The notes under the pieces were generated by a model. It made no database searches, was not told the DNA's origin, and saw only the letters and a program-made list of their open reading frames with translations. 64,000 nucleotides of DNA from Plantibacter sp. Leaf314 (GTDB taxonomy: Bacteria; Actinomycetota; Actinomycetes; Actinomycetales; Microbacteriaceae), in contig NZ_LMOB01000001.1 in assembly GCF_001423185.1 (NCBI RefSeq), positions 62,001 through 126,000 of the forward strand. The letters are read 5' to 3'. The translations under genes were made by a program, and so were the position numbers. Of this stretch, positions 33,947-41,532 are shown piece after piece (positions within the stretch are counted from its first letter, which is position 1; each line of letters opens with the position of its first letter).

Positions 33947-35440
33947 CTACTTCCGGACGATGTCCGCGACGAAGAACTGCGAGTTCAGGCCGTTCACGCC
34001 GTATCCCGACACGTCACTCGCGGCGACGACGATCTGGGGGTAGAGGTACAGCCAGACGCTCGCGGCGTCCTCGGCGATCTGCTCGTTGACGAGCTTCAGC
34101 TTCGCCGTCTGCTCGTCCGTCGTGGTCGCCTGCTCCGCCTCGGAGACCCACTGCGTCACCTGGGGGTTGTCGTAGCCCCAGTAAAAGTCGGGGTTGCCGT
34201 ACCAGACCACGTCGCGGTCGTTGACGTGCTCCTGGAGCGTGGCCTGGAAGTCGCGCTCCTTGAACACCTTCGAGTACCACTCGTCCGCGCTGATCGTGTT
34301 GATCTCCACGGTGATGCCCACCTTGGCGAGTTCGCTCTGCAGGAACTCGGCGACGGCCGGGTGCGGGTCGTAGCTCGGCGTGTCGAGCGTGAACGTGAAG
34401 CCGTCGGCCAGGCCCGCCTCGGCGAGCTGCTGCTTGGCCAGCTCGGGGTCGTAGGGGTTCACCTGGGTGAGGTCCTCGTACCACGGGTCCGTCGGCGGGA
34501 CCATGGACCCGATGAGCGTGCCGTAGTCACCCCAGATCGACGACAGGAGCTTCTTCGTGTCGATAGCGGAGTAGACGGCCTTCCGGACGAGGGCCTGGTC
34601 GAACGGTGCGACGCGGTCGTTGAAGGCCAGGAGCTCCTTGGTGGTGGAGTCGCCGTCGGAGACCGTGTAGTCCGCGTTGTCGGTGAACTGCGTCAGCTGG
34701 TCGGGGCTCTGCACGCTCGTGATGATGTCGATCTGCTTCGTGACGAGGGCGTTGCTCAGCGCGGTCGCGTCGGTGAAGTAGGTGAAGACCACTTCAGCGT
34801 TCTTGGCGGGGTCCCCCCAGTAGTCGTCCCAGCGCTCGAGGCTCAGGGTGCTGCCGCGCTTCCACTCGCCGAGCGTGTACGGGCCGGTGCCGTCCTCGGA
34901 GGTCTTCAGGTCCTTCGCGGCGTCGTTCACGATCCAGACGTAGCTCAGGTTGTACAGGAAGGAGATGGAGCGCTCGGAGAGCGTGACGACGACGGTGCGG
35001 TCGTCGGGGGTCGCGATGTCGGAGACCACGGCGAAGCTGCTCTTCCGTGCCGACTGCGAGTCCTCGGCCGTCACGGCTTCGATGCTCGACTTCACGTCGG
35101 CCGAGGTGAGTGGGTCACCGGAGTGGAAGATGACGCCGTCCTGGAGCGTGAAGGTGTAGGTGAGGCCGTCGTCGCTCACGGTGCTGTCGGCGGCGAGCAC
35201 GGGTTCGACGTCGCCGTCGTCGGTCAGGCGGTAGAGCCCCTCGTACACGTTGCCGGTGAGCGCTTCGGTGACGCCCTGACCGCCGCCGCCGGTGTTACTG
35301 AGGTTCTGCGGCTCGTAGAGGGAGCCGACGGCGATGGTCGCGTCGTCACCCGTCGCGGAACTGCTGCTCCCGCCGGCGCAGCCCGCGAGCGCGACGGCGG
35401 TGGCGACGGACAGGGCGACGAGCCCGATGGTTCTCTTCAC
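33947..35440 (-). CDS. Peptide ABC transporter substrate-binding lipoprotein
   Basis: A 497-residue extracellular SBP_bac_5 family lipoprotein that captures peptides or similar ligands. The signal peptide (about 1-20) ends in the lipobox LAGC, followed by a Gly/Ser linker. Matching blocks are EPQNLSNTGGGGQGVTEALTGNVYEGLYRL, TFTLQDGVIFHSGDPLTSADV, GTGPYTLGEWKRGSTLSLERWDDYWG and VRKAVYSAIDTKKL. The GTG at 35440 has AGGAG five bases upstream, and the signal peptide confirms it. Ligand is unknown; nickel- or other ligand-specific signatures were not seen. Confidence 0.93.
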   Translation of the reverse strand: MKRTIGLVALSVATAVALAGCAGGSSSSATGDDATIAVGSLYEPQNLSNTGGGGQGVTEALTGNVYEGLYRLTDDGDVEPVLAADSTVSDDGLTYTFTLQDGVIFHSGDPLTSADVKSSIEAVTAEDSQSARKSSFAVVSDIATPDDRTVVVTLSERSISFLYNLSYVWIVNDAAKDLKTSEDGTGPYTLGEWKRGSTLSLERWDDYWGDPAKNAEVVFTYFTDATALSNALVTKQIDIITSVQSPDQLTQFTDNADYTVSDGDSTTKELLAFNDRVAPFDQALVRKAVYSAIDTKKLLSSIWGDYGTLIGSMVPPTDPWYEDLTQVNPYDPELAKQQLAEAGLADGFTFTLDTPSYDPHPAVAEFLQSELAKVGITVEINTISADEWYSKVFKERDFQATLQEHVNDRDVVWYGNPDFYWGYDNPQVTQWVSEAEQATTTDEQTAKLKLVNEQIAEDAASVWLYLYPQIVVAASDVSGYGVNGLNSQFFVADIVRK

Positions 35441-35510
35441 GGATACTCCTGTGGTGTGGGGGTGGTGATGCGGGAGGCGCAGCTGATGGGGTGGGGCGTC
35501 GTGCCGTCGG

Positions 35511-36275
35511 TCAGACGGCGTAGAGGTCGAAGCCGTCGCGGAACCGCACGAGGCGTTCTCCGGCGCGGACCTCAATGGCGAACCGGTTCTGCGCGGGCGG
35601 CATCGGACAGTTGTACTGCACCGAGAAGCCGCACGGCGGCACGAACGCTCGGTTGAAGTCGAGGACGACCTCGCCCTCGGTGCCGAACCCGCCGTCGTCG
35701 GTCCGCTCGACGAACAGGAACCGGCCTGCACCGTAGGTGCCGGTCTCGCCGTCGACGCCGTTCGTCGCATCGCCGAACACGAGGAGGAGAGTGCCGCCGT
35801 CGTCGAAGGCGCTCATCGTGTACGTCGTCCCGTCCCTCGTGAACGTGATGTCGCCCGGGACGACGAGCTCGCGCGAGCCGCCGTTGTCGCGGATGTGCTC
35901 GAAGGGCACGGTCCGTGAACCGTCGACCGGCGTGAAGTGGGCCGTCTGCACCCAGGAGGGGTCGTACGGGAAGACCGGGACGTCGATGAAGGCCTTGACG
36001 GCCGGGGCTGCGGCGTCCCACCTGCGGATGCCGACCTCGTCCGCGCCCGTTTCGAGGTGGGTGCGGCGGAGGGTCGTCACGGTGACCCCGTCCGCCTGTT
36101 CGGCCGCGATGGCCGCCGCAGCCTCGTCGAGGGTGGCCGGGGTCTCGTCGGGGAGCCAGCGGGTCTCCACGAGGGCGAGGTTGCCGAGCGGCGCCGTTAC
36201 AGCTGCGCGACGGTCCTGCCGCCAGGCGTCGTGCTCTGCGGTCGCGTCGTGGTGCGGTGCGGTGTCGATCGGCAT
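35511..36275 (-). CDS. DUF1684 domain protein, first gene of the peptide transporter operon
   Basis: A 254-residue cytoplasmic protein of the DUF1684 family. The diagnostic end is present: DFNRAFVPPCGFSVQYNCPMPPAQNRFAIEVRAGER, with the conserved PPC and CPMPP cysteines. The central part has FTPVDGSRTVPFEHIRDNGGS and FGDATNGVDGETGTYGAGRFLF. No enzymatic role is established for the family. The ATG follows GGAG with GAGAAT as a possible -10 six bases upstream. It lies 70 bases before the binding-protein gene on the same strand, so it is probably co-transcribed. Confidence 0.86.
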   Translation of the reverse strand: MPIDTAPHHDATAEHDAWRQDRRAAVTAPLGNLALVETRWLPDETPATLDEAAAAIAAEQADGVTVTTLRRTHLETGADEVGIRRWDAAAPAVKAFIDVPVFPYDPSWVQTAHFTPVDGSRTVPFEHIRDNGGSRELVVPGDITFTRDGTTYTMSAFDDGGTLLLVFGDATNGVDGETGTYGAGRFLFVERTDDGGFGTEGEVVLDFNRAFVPPCGFSVQYNCPMPPAQNRFAIEVRAGERLVRFRDGFDLYAV

Positions 36276-36401
36276 GTCTCGATTCTCCGGATGACGACGG
36301 GCGGGTCCCAATCGTGTGTCCTTCGGAGTCCAGCACGGTTCGGGTGTGAAGTATTCCCGTGACGGACCGAGGAGGTCGCGGCGGTCTGGGAGGATGTCCT
36401 C

Positions 36402-36866
36402 ATGAACGCCACGCTCGTCCGCATGCCAGCCGATCGACTGCGGGGGTGGATGCTCGCGGCGAACGCGCAGTACCGCCTCGAGCGCATCGAGGCGGGGGAG
36501 ACGGAGGCTGAGGCCACGGCGAAGGCCGCCCAGTCGCTCGCGGAGACGTTCCCCGCCGGTCGCCTCCAGGTCGGCCATCTCGTCTTCGAGGTCGTCCTCG
36601 ACGAGACGGCGGTCGGCGTCCTCTGGATCGGACCCCGCAACACGAGCCATCCGGACGAGTGGTGGGTGTGGGACGTGGAGATCGACGAGCCCTTCCGCGG
36701 ACAGGGGCTCGGTCGGGAGGCCATGCAGCTCGCCGAGACGGCGGCCAAGGAGCAGGGGGCGAAGACGCTCGGGCTGAACGTGTTCGGGTTCAACCGCGTC
36801 GCGCGGGGGCTCTACGAGTCCCTCGGGTACGAGACGATGGCCGTGCAGATGCGGAAGGCGCTCTAG
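36402..36866 (+). CDS. GNAT family N-acetyltransferase
   Basis: A 154-residue acetyl-CoA-dependent acetyltransferase. The acetyl-CoA binding motif A is VWDVEIDEPFRGQGLGREAMQLAE (about 88-112), and motif B is LGLNVFGFNRVARGLYESLGYE (Asn/Tyr typical). The acceptor is unknown. GGGAGGA lies seven bases before the ATG. Its TAG stop overlaps the TAG stop of the convergent synthetase (CTAG at 36863-36866), so no terminator separates the two genes. Confidence 0.92.
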   Translation: MNATLVRMPADRLRGWMLAANAQYRLERIEAGETEAEATAKAAQSLAETFPAGRLQVGHLVFEVVLDETAVGVLWIGPRNTSHPDEWWVWDVEIDEPFRGQGLGREAMQLAETAAKEQGAKTLGLNVFGFNRVARGLYESLGYETMAVQMRKAL

Positions 36867-37609
36867 CGGGTCTCCAGCCCGTCGATGAGTTCGGTCATGA
36901 CGCGGTCGGCGAGTGACGGCGGCCTCGGGTGCCCGTCGCGGGTGGTCTGCGGCGTGGTCGCGCGGTCGAGGGCGAGGACCTCGCCGTGGAGGTGCTCCAT
37001 CTTCGCGTCCAGCCGTGAGGCGGCCTCCGCGGCGTGCTTGAGCTCGGCGAGCAGGGTGTCGGGGACGGCCTTGTCGTACTTGTAGTAGATCTTGTGCTCG
37101 AGACTGGCCCAGAAGTCCATCGCGATCGTCCGGAACTGGATCTCGACCGGGACCTGGACGACGCCGTCCGACATGAACACGGGCACCTCGACGATGACGT
37201 GGAGGCTCTGGTACCCGTTCGGCTTCGGGTTCGCGATGTAGTCCTTGACCTTCACGACGGTGATGTCCTGCTGACTGGTGAGCAGCTCGAACACCTTGTA
37301 GGTGTCGGAGATGAAGCTGCAGGTCACCCGGATGCCGGCGATGTCCGTGATGTGCTCGCGGATGTCGTCGATGTCCTGGCCGTACTGCTTCCGCTCGATC
37401 TTGCCGATGATGCTCTCGGGCGACTTCAGCCGCGAGCTGATGTGCTCGATCGGGTTGTAGTCGTGGATCTGCGTGAACTCCTCCTTGAGGATGTTCAGCT
37501 TCGTCGTGATCTCGTCGATGCCGAACTTGTACAGCATCATGAACCGCGTGAACTCGTCCTTGAGCCGCTTCAGCTCTTCGAGGTTCTCCGACGACGATGG
37601 TCCACCCAT
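36863..37609 (-). CDS. Small alarmone synthetase (RelQ/YjbM-like GTP pyrophosphokinase)
   Basis: A 248-residue single-domain (p)ppGpp synthetase, without the hydrolase, TGS or ACT domains of full RelA/SpoT. It has SRLKSPESIIGKIERKQYG (ATP-binding region), DIAGIRVTCSFISDTYKVFELL, NPKPNGYQSLHVIVEVP and VPVEIQFRTIAMDFWASLEHKIYYK, all characteristic of the synthetase domain. Such enzymes make alarmone nucleotides during stress. The ATG at 37609 has GGAG eight bases upstream; an upstream ATG at 37657 adds 16 unrelated residues. The long-form Rel is presumably elsewhere. Confidence 0.93.
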   Translation of the reverse strand: MGGPSSSENLEELKRLKDEFTRFMMLYKFGIDEITTKLNILKEEFTQIHDYNPIEHISSRLKSPESIIGKIERKQYGQDIDDIREHITDIAGIRVTCSFISDTYKVFELLTSQQDITVVKVKDYIANPKPNGYQSLHVIVEVPVFMSDGVVQVPVEIQFRTIAMDFWASLEHKIYYKYDKAVPDTLLAELKHAAEAASRLDAKMEHLHGEVLALDRATTPQTTRDGHPRPPSLADRVMTELIDGLETR

Positions 37610-37719
37610 GGCTTGTACTCCAGCTCTGTATCCGACGGGCCGACGGCCCGCTCGCACTCTACTGAAACGGCCTTGGAACCACTCTCAGCCTGGAGCGCGT
37701 CGACGGGCACGTCCGCACC

Positions 37720-38175
37720 TCAGTGCTGCAGGGCTGGACGCCGCCGGGCCGAGGCGCGCGCTCGGCGTCCGCTCCCGGCGGTCAGGACCAGACCGACCAC
37801 CACACCGGCGACGGCACCGGAGGCGTTGGCCAGGAGGTCGCGGGGATCGCTCACCCGTCCGGGGATGGTGAGCTGCGCCGTCTCGATGGCGACGGTGAGG
37901 GTCGCGGCGATCAGCACGGCGAGCCACCACCGGCGTCGACCGAGCAGGAGGAGGAAGAAGACGCCGATCGGCACGAACATGGCGACGTTCGCTCCGAACT
38001 CCAGTCGCTCATAGGTGATCCAGGCGGTCGTCTCCCACCGGGCGAGGACGTCGACGATCCGGTACACGAGCGACTCGGTCTGTCCGTCGAACGGTCGGGG
38101 GCCGAGCGTGATCATCGCGACGAGTCCCAGGTACACCACGGTCAGGGTGCTGAGGACGGGATGGCGACGGAACAT
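37720..38175 (-). CDS. VanZ family membrane protein
   Basis: A 151-residue membrane protein with about four helices. The VanZ pattern is visible in LGPRPF, NVAMFVPIGVFFLLLLGRR (the N-x-FVP motif) and AIETAQLTIPGRVSDPRDLLANASGAVAG. The C-terminus is Arg/Ala-rich. VanZ homologues are linked to teicoplanin tolerance in enterococci, but most, including actinobacterial ones, have no known role. CATGCT (38187-38182) lies six bases before the ATG, suggesting a leaderless message. Confidence 0.88.
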   Translation of the reverse strand: MFRRHPVLSTLTVVYLGLVAMITLGPRPFDGQTESLVYRIVDVLARWETTAWITYERLEFGANVAMFVPIGVFFLLLLGRRRWWLAVLIAATLTVAIETAQLTIPGRVSDPRDLLANASGAVAGVVVGLVLTAGSGRRARASARRRPALQH

Positions 38176-38272
38176 CCGTCAAGCATGCACGAACCACCTT
38201 GGCGGTGCGTGAGTGCCGTCTGGACGGTTCCGACGCGGCGGCTGAGCGCTGCCCGACGGCACGCTCCGTGCT

Positions 38273-38644
38273 TCAACGGCCTCGCAGTCGTTCGATGTCG
38301 CGACGTTCGCGCTTGGTCGGGCGGCCGGCACCGCGGTCACGGACGGCGACGACCTGGCGCTCGGCGGGGGTCGGAAGCGGGGGAGAGCGGTCGATCAGGC
38401 ACTCGGCCGCCACCTCGGCGCCGACCCGTTTCGCGATGAGGCGGCGCACCTCGACGACACGATCGAAGCCGGCCACCCGGAGGCGCACCTCGTCGCCGAT
38501 GCGGACGGGCTGAGCGGGCTTCGCGCGGTCGCCGTTGACCCGCACATGGCCGGCGCGACAGGCGGAGGCGCCGGCGGAGCGGGTCTTCGTCAAGCGGACG
38601 GCCCACACCCACGCATCGACGCGCACGCTCGAGGGGCTCTCCAT
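38273..38644 (-). CDS. S4-domain RNA-binding protein (Hsp15-like)
   Basis: A 123-residue protein with an N-terminal S4 domain: RVDAWVWAVRLTKTRSAGASACRAGHVRVNGDRAKPAQPVRIGDEVRL, followed by a basic tail ending GRPTKRERRDIERLRGR. Hsp15 in E. coli rescues stalled 50S subunits with nascent tRNA; actinobacterial relatives may act alike, but that is untested here. TAGCAT (38656-38651) lies six bases before the ATG, a leaderless start. The divergent CDP-alcohol phosphatidyltransferase gene begins only 38 bases away. Confidence 0.9.
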   Translation of the reverse strand: MESPSSVRVDAWVWAVRLTKTRSAGASACRAGHVRVNGDRAKPAQPVRIGDEVRLRVAGFDRVVEVRRLIAKRVGAEVAAECLIDRSPPLPTPAERQVVAVRDRGAGRPTKRERRDIERLRGR

Positions 38645-38650
38645 CCTCTG

Positions 38651-38676
38651 ATGCTAGAGCAGCCGCTCGGTAGACT
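38651..38676. promoter_or_regulatory. Back-to-back leaderless promoters in a 38-base gap
   Basis: TAGCAT (minus strand, 38656-38651) and TAGACT (plus strand, 38671-38676) are each six bases from the start codons at 38644 and 38683. Each gene's -35 region must overlap the other's coding start. Confidence 0.6.
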
Positions 38677-38682
38677 CGACCC

Positions 38683-39381
38683 GTGACGGACGGGGTGGGA
38701 CGAGGGGTTCGACGGACCGGCGAAGACCGCCTGGTCACGATCCCGAACGCGCTCAGCGTCCTCCGGATCCTGCTCGTCCCGGTCTTCCTGATCCTCCTCG
38801 TGCAGGGGGAGGACCTCTGGGCGCTCGTGACCCTCGCGTTCTCGGGCGTCACCGACCTCCTCGACGGATGGATCGCTCGGCGGTTCGACCAGATGACGCG
38901 ACTCGGACGTCAGCTCGATCCCGCGGCCGACCGGCTCTACATCATCGCGGCGCTCATCGGGCTCGCTGCGCGTGACCTCATCCCGTGGTGGCTCCTCATC
39001 GTCGTCGTGGCGAGGGACGTCCTCCTCATCGGGTTGGCGGTCGTCCTCCACCGGACCGGCACGGGGGTGCTGCCCGTGACCCGGGTCGGCAAGTGGGGTA
39101 CGGCGCTCCTCTTCATCGGGCTCCCGGTCCTCATGCTCGGCGCGGCGTTCCCCGCCGTGGCGGCGATCGCGACGCCACTCGGCTGGGTGTGTTCGATCGC
39201 CGGAGCGGCGCTCTACTGGTGGGCGGGCATCCTGTATCTGTTGCAGACCGTCCGCATCGCGCGTGCCGACCGTTCGGGGCGTCCGCACGGCGCCGGATCC
39301 GTCGCGTCACCCTCGTCCGGGCGGCTCGACAGGCACGCCACATCGGATACGCTTGACGGAGAGGAGGTCGACGGTGGCTGA
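38683..39381 (+). CDS. CDP-alcohol phosphatidyltransferase
   Basis: A 232-residue membrane enzyme that transfers a phosphatidyl group from CDP-diacylglycerol to an alcohol. The complete catalytic motif is present: DLLDGWIARRF followed by GRQLDPAADR, that is D-x2-D-G-x2-A-R-x8-G-x3-D-x3-D. About five helices follow. It resembles PgsA/PgsA2-type proteins; location before garA matches Rv1822 (pgsA2) in M. tuberculosis, with cardiolipin or phosphatidylglycerophosphate synthesis likely. The GTG at 38683 lies six bases after TAGACT (leaderless). The last eight bases overlap the garA-like gene. Confidence 0.92.
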   Translation: MTDGVGRGVRRTGEDRLVTIPNALSVLRILLVPVFLILLVQGEDLWALVTLAFSGVTDLLDGWIARRFDQMTRLGRQLDPAADRLYIIAALIGLAARDLIPWWLLIVVVARDVLLIGLAVVLHRTGTGVLPVTRVGKWGTALLFIGLPVLMLGAAFPAVAAIATPLGWVCSIAGAALYWWAGILYLLQTVRIARADRSGRPHGAGSVASPSSGRLDRHATSDTLDGEEVDGG

Positions 39382-39895
39382 GCACGATGAGAAGTATCCC
39401 GCGACCGGGGCGTACACGCCGGGATCCGTCACTGACGGAGCACCGACGAGCGGCTCGGGCGAACGGGAAGTCGACACGACACTCACCTTCGGTGAAGACC
39501 TCGGAGCTGCCCTCGCGGCCATCGACTCCGACGTCACCGCTGAGGAGCATGAGGCGATCGCGGCACTCCCTTCGGGGTCTGCACTGCTGATCGTCCGTCG
39601 CGGGCCGAACGCCGGAGCACGCTTCCTCCTCGACGACGACGTCACCACGGTCGGCCGTCACCCCGAAGCCGACATCTTCCTCGACGACGTCACCGTCTCG
39701 CGTCGCCACACGGAGTTCCACCGTCACGGCACGGCCTTCGAGATCCGCGACCTCAACTCGCTGAACGGCACCTACTTCGACGGTGTGCGCATCGACAAGG
39801 CCATCCTGCGCGACGCCGCGGAGGTCCAGATCGGCAAGTTCCGCCTCACCTTCTACGCGTCGCGGATCGACCTCGCCTCCCAGCTGGGAAGCTAG
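39374..39895 (+). CDS. garA: FHA-domain regulator, GarA/OdhI-like
   Basis: A 173-residue forkhead-associated protein. The C-terminal FHA domain (about 75-165) matches GarA: SGSALLIVRRGPNAGARFLLDDDVTTVGRHPEADIFLDDVTVSRRH (phosphothreonine-binding Arg and SRRH), NSLNGTYFDGVRID and VQIGKFRLTFY. The N-terminus carries REVDTTLTFGEDL, matching the GarA/OdhI VETTSVF kinase target. In those proteins PknB/PknG phosphorylation makes the protein bind its own FHA domain and relieves inhibition of 2-oxoglutarate dehydrogenase. GTG follows GAGGAGG, overlapping the upstream gene by eight bases. Confidence 0.93.
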   Translation: MAEHDEKYPATGAYTPGSVTDGAPTSGSGEREVDTTLTFGEDLGAALAAIDSDVTAEEHEAIAALPSGSALLIVRRGPNAGARFLLDDDVTTVGRHPEADIFLDDVTVSRRHTEFHRHGTAFEIRDLNSLNGTYFDGVRIDKAILRDAAEVQIGKFRLTFYASRIDLASQLGS

Positions 39896-40599
39896 TGGCG
39901 GCAGCCAGCGCGAACGCGCGAAGCGATGCTGCTCCGCTGCTCAGCATCGGGCAGGTCCTCGCGCGGCTCACTCCGGAGTTCCCGGAGCTGAGCAATTCGA
40001 AGCTTCGCTTCCTCGAGGAGCAGGGCCTCGTCTCGCCGGCCCGGACGAAGTCCGGCTACCGGAAGTTCTCGAGTGATGATCTGGACCGGCTCCGGCTCAT
40101 CCTGTCGATGCAACGCGACCACTACTTCCCGTTGAAGGTCATCCGCACGTACCTCGTCGAGGTCGACGCCGGCCGGTCTCCGATGTTCCCGGGCTCGGGG
40201 CAGTCGGTCGGCGCACCGTCGATCCACCCGAGCGCCCGCAGGTTCTCCCGGAACGAACTCATCCGTGAGGCCGGAGCCACGCCGATGCTGTTCAACGACG
40301 CGGTGAGCGCCTCGTTGATCCTCCCGGCGGAGAACTACGGCGAGGACGTGGCGTCGCTGCTGCGCATCCTGGTCGAGTTGCAGCGATCCGGCATCGAACC
40401 TCGCCATCTGCGCGGGTTCCGTGCCTCGGTCGAACGCGAGGTCGGACTGATCGAGAGCGCGCTGAGCGCGGTGTCCAAGCGGAACGACGCCGCCGGGCGA
40501 GCCCGTACCGCAGACCGCGCCGTGGAGATCGCGGCGCAGCTCGAGGGGGTACGGTCGAACCTCGTCCGCACCGCGCTCGAACGACACCAATCCTCCTGA
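39895..40599 (+). CDS. ftsR: MerR-family regulator, FtsR-like
   Basis: A 234-residue DNA-binding activator homologous to corynebacterial FtsR (Rv1830 in M. tuberculosis), which promotes ftsZ expression. The winged helix-turn-helix opens LLSIGQVLARLTPEFPELSNSKLRFLEEQGLVSPARTKSGYRKFSSDDLDRLRLILSMQRDHYFPLKVIRTYL. The C-terminal half (ARRFSRNELIREAGATPMLFNDAVSASLILPAENYGEDVASLLRILVELQ) is specific to this family. The GTG start overlaps the garA stop by one base (TAGTG), so they are translationally coupled. Confidence 0.9.
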   Translation: MAAASANARSDAAPLLSIGQVLARLTPEFPELSNSKLRFLEEQGLVSPARTKSGYRKFSSDDLDRLRLILSMQRDHYFPLKVIRTYLVEVDAGRSPMFPGSGQSVGAPSIHPSARRFSRNELIREAGATPMLFNDAVSASLILPAENYGEDVASLLRILVELQRSGIEPRHLRGFRASVEREVGLIESALSAVSKRNDAAGRARTADRAVEIAAQLEGVRSNLVRTALERHQSS

Positions 40600-40801
40600 C
40601 GGGCCGTCCAGGGCGTAGACTGCCCTCATCCATCACGGCCAGGTCACAGTTCGGTCACTCGTCACGACACGCCGTCCGTTTCGACCGGATGTCGCAACGT
40701 TGGCAGTGGCTGATCGATACCGTGGTGGAAGCGGCCGAGCCGTTCCGACGCCCCCGTCAGGACCACGCAGACCGTGAAGCGAACATCGAGGAGAAGCAGA
40801 C

Positions 40802-41350
40802 ATGAGTGAACTCAGTCGCGACGGTGCGTCACGATACGGTGACCTCGGGCTGCTGTTCACCGATGGACTCCCGGAACTCGAAGAGGGCCAGGGCTACCGC
40901 GGAGCCATCGCTGCCCGCGCCGCCGGCATCAGCTACCGCCAGCTCGACTACTGGGCTCGTACCGGTCTCGTCGAGCCCACGGTGCGCGGAGCATCCGGGT
41001 CCGGGACGCAGCGTCTCTATGGGTTCCGCGACATCCTCGTCTTGAAGCTCGTCAAGCGTCTTCTGGACACGGGGATCTCCCTGCAGCAGATCCGCACCGC
41101 GGTCGACCAGCTCCGCGAGGCCGGCATCGTCGATCTCGCCCAGACCACGCTCATGAGCGACGGGGCCAGCGTCTACCTGTGCACGTCCAACGATGAGGTC
41201 ATTGACCTCGTCAGCCGCGGTCAGGGCGTCTTCGGCATCGCCGTCGGCAAGGTCCTCCGCGAGGTGGAGTCGACCCTCATCGAGTTCGACGCGCAGTCGG
41301 CCGACCCGATGGATGAACTCGCCGCACGTCGTTCCGCCCGCACCGCGTAA
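40802..41350 (+). CDS. MerR-family regulator, Rv1828-like
   Basis: A 182-residue MerR-type regulator resembling M. tuberculosis Rv1828. The DNA-binding segment is YRGAIAARAAGISYRQLDYWARTGLVEPTVRGASGSGTQRLYGFRDILVLKLVKRLLDTGISLQQIRTAVDQLRE; the C-terminal part has STLMSDGASVYLC-like text (TTLMSDGASVYLCTSNDEVIDLVSRGQGVFGIAVGKVLREVE). No effector is known. AGGAGAAG precedes the ATG. The 202-base gap from ftsR suggests a separate promoter. In mycobacteria a bifunctional nuclease (Rv1829) sits between these two, but it is absent here. Confidence 0.9.
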   Translation: MSELSRDGASRYGDLGLLFTDGLPELEEGQGYRGAIAARAAGISYRQLDYWARTGLVEPTVRGASGSGTQRLYGFRDILVLKLVKRLLDTGISLQQIRTAVDQLREAGIVDLAQTTLMSDGASVYLCTSNDEVIDLVSRGQGVFGIAVGKVLREVESTLIEFDAQSADPMDELAARRSARTA

Positions 41351-41453
41351 CCACCGCTCTCGCGCGGTCCCGCCCCTGGCGCCGTCGCGGCGCTGTGCCC
41401 AGCACACCGGTCTCTAGGCCCGTCGTAGGGCCTGCCATCGGTCCCTGAGTCTG

Positions 41454-41519
41454 TCGGCGGGCTCGACGCTCGAGCCGCCGAACGACCATCCACTGGTGCC
41501 AGTCGTCGTGCGCGACGAC
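41454..41519. terminator. Two hairpins between convergent merR and parA
   Basis: First stem: TCGGCGG(G)CTCG at 41454-41465 with CGAGCCGCCGA at 41471-41481, one bulged G. Second stem: GTCGTCG at 41502-41508 with CGACGAC at 41513-41519. Upstream, 41440-41453 resembles the dispersed CTGAGCCTGTCGAAG repeat in degraded form. They probably terminate both genes. Confidence 0.5.
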
Positions 41520-41532
41520 GGCGACGCCGGTG

